Shown one piece after another: positions 4,841 to 5,282 of a stretch of DNA of 5,282 nucleotides. This DNA comes from CAZCGA01 sp964498075. GTDB taxonomy: Bacteria > Desulfobacterota > Binatia > HRBIN30. The stretch covers positions 1-5,282 of the forward strand of contig CAZCGA010000256.1 in the NCBI GenBank assembly GCA_964498075.1. The letters run 5' to 3'. Both the position numbers and the translations under genes were made by a program. Positions within the stretch are counted from its first letter, which is position 1. Each line of letters opens with the position of its first letter. A model generated the notes under the pieces. The model saw nothing but the letters and a program-made list of their open reading frames with translations, was not told where the DNA came from and did not search any database.

Positions 4841-5282
4841 ATGGCAGACGATGTGAAGTTGGTCCGTAGCGTCGGTGTCGTGGGCCAGGGAGGCGCCGGC
4901 AAGACCTCCCTGGCGGACGCGTTGCTGTTCGCCGCCGGAGCGGCGACCCGCCTCGGCCGCGTCGATGACGGCACCTCGAACTTCGATTTCGAACCGGAGG
5001 AGATCCGTCGCAAGATCACGCTGTCGACCGCCGGTCATCACGCCGCCTGGAAGAAACACGACCTCACCATCCTCGACATGCCGGGGTACGCGAACTTCCT
5101 GCTCGACACGTTGAACTGCATGCGCGCCTGCACGGGTCTGGTCTTCGTGCTCGCCCCGGCGGCCAACGAGCTGCGCGTCGAAGCCGAGAAGATCTGGGCA
5201 CGCGCCGCCGAGCTGGGCCTGCCGGTGATCGGATTCGTCAGCCGCATGGACCGCGAGCTGGCCGACTTCCAGGCCGCGGTTG
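4841..5282 (+). CDS. EF-G-like translational GTPase, N-terminal part (3' end outside window)
   Basis: The first 147 residues of a GTPase of the elongation factor G group; the frame is open to the window end. The P-loop GQGGAGKT (15-22) fits GxxxxGK[ST]. The switch I region reads EEIRRKITLST (53-63) in place of the RGITI of classical EF-G. G3 is DMPGY (79-83) where EF-G has DTPGH, so tyrosine replaces the catalytic histidine. G4 is SRMD (134-137) where NKxD is expected. These changes, especially PGY, resemble the divergent EF-G-2 or 'elongation factor G-like' subfamily (as in Thermus EF-G-2) rather than the main translocase FusA. The role of that subfamily is not well settled. It starts 13 bases after the second coaX and has its own ribosome binding site, so it is probably co-transcribed. 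The C-terminal domains that would settle the subfamily lie outside the window. Confidence 0.85.
   Translation, partial: MADDVKLVRSVGVVGQGGAGKTSLADALLFAAGAATRLGRVDDGTSNFDFEPEEIRRKITLSTAGHHAAWKKHDLTILDMPGYANFLLDTLNCMRACTGLVFVLAPAANELRVEAEKIWARAAELGLPVIGFVSRMDRELADFQAAV

Noticed and set aside
3183..5019. Two minus-strand open frames, over coaX (3183-4091) and over its paralogue (3955-5019), whose products resemble each other
   Set aside because: The resemblance is a by-product of the coaX duplication read on the opposite strand, not evidence of a real antisense gene family.

Overview
The window is a high-GC, densely packed, single-direction (+ strand) bacterial chromosomal segment holding the genes valS (3' part), nadC, birA, coaX, a second coaX-like gene, and the 5' part of an EF-G-like translational GTPase gene. 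The genes abut, overlap or are separated by at most 46 bases, so this looks like one operon. No stretch over 300 bases lacks a gene. I see no tRNA, rRNA, CRISPR, insertion sequence, factor-independent terminator or clear promoter.

Organism: the order nadC-birA-coaX is familiar to me from Deltaproteobacteria-type genomes such as Geobacter. The 7-bp TGANNGC repeat resembles short tandem repeats I associate with intergenic regions of uncultured high-GC lineages, such as deltaproteobacterial or Binatota-like bins. This is a weak placement from memory, not a search result.

Layout: 1-1509 is the C-terminal part of valyl-tRNA synthetase (KMSKS loop, anticodon-binding domain, C-terminal coiled coil). 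1512-2354 is quinolinate phosphoribosyltransferase (NAD synthesis), starting 2 bases after the valS stop. 2351-3208 is a biotin-protein ligase without a DNA-binding domain, joined to nadC by a 4-base ATGA overlap. 3206-3240 is a run of 7-bp repeats filling the spacer up to the next start. 3240-4004 is a type III pantothenate kinase (first step of CoA synthesis). 4005-4050 is a short spacer with a possible 12-codon leader ORF. 4051-4827 is a second, full-length coaX paralogue. 4841-5282 is the N-terminal part of an EF-G-like GTPase.

How they fit together: three cofactor functions (NAD, biotin attachment, CoA) sit between two translation genes. The most unusual part is the coaX pair. By hand count the two proteins are about 74% identical (187 of 254 aligned residues, no gaps). 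The downstream copy carries serine in place of the characteristic glycine in all three nucleotide- or substrate-binding motifs (DVGNT to DVSNT, VGxDR to VSADR, DxGTAT to DFSTAT), while its motif aspartates remain. This points to a functionally diverged partner, regulator or altered-specificity enzyme rather than a spare kinase. The upstream copy has lost any adjacent Shine-Dalgarno sequence to the repeat, and an imperfect hairpin in that repeat could bring a purine-rich stretch near its start codon.
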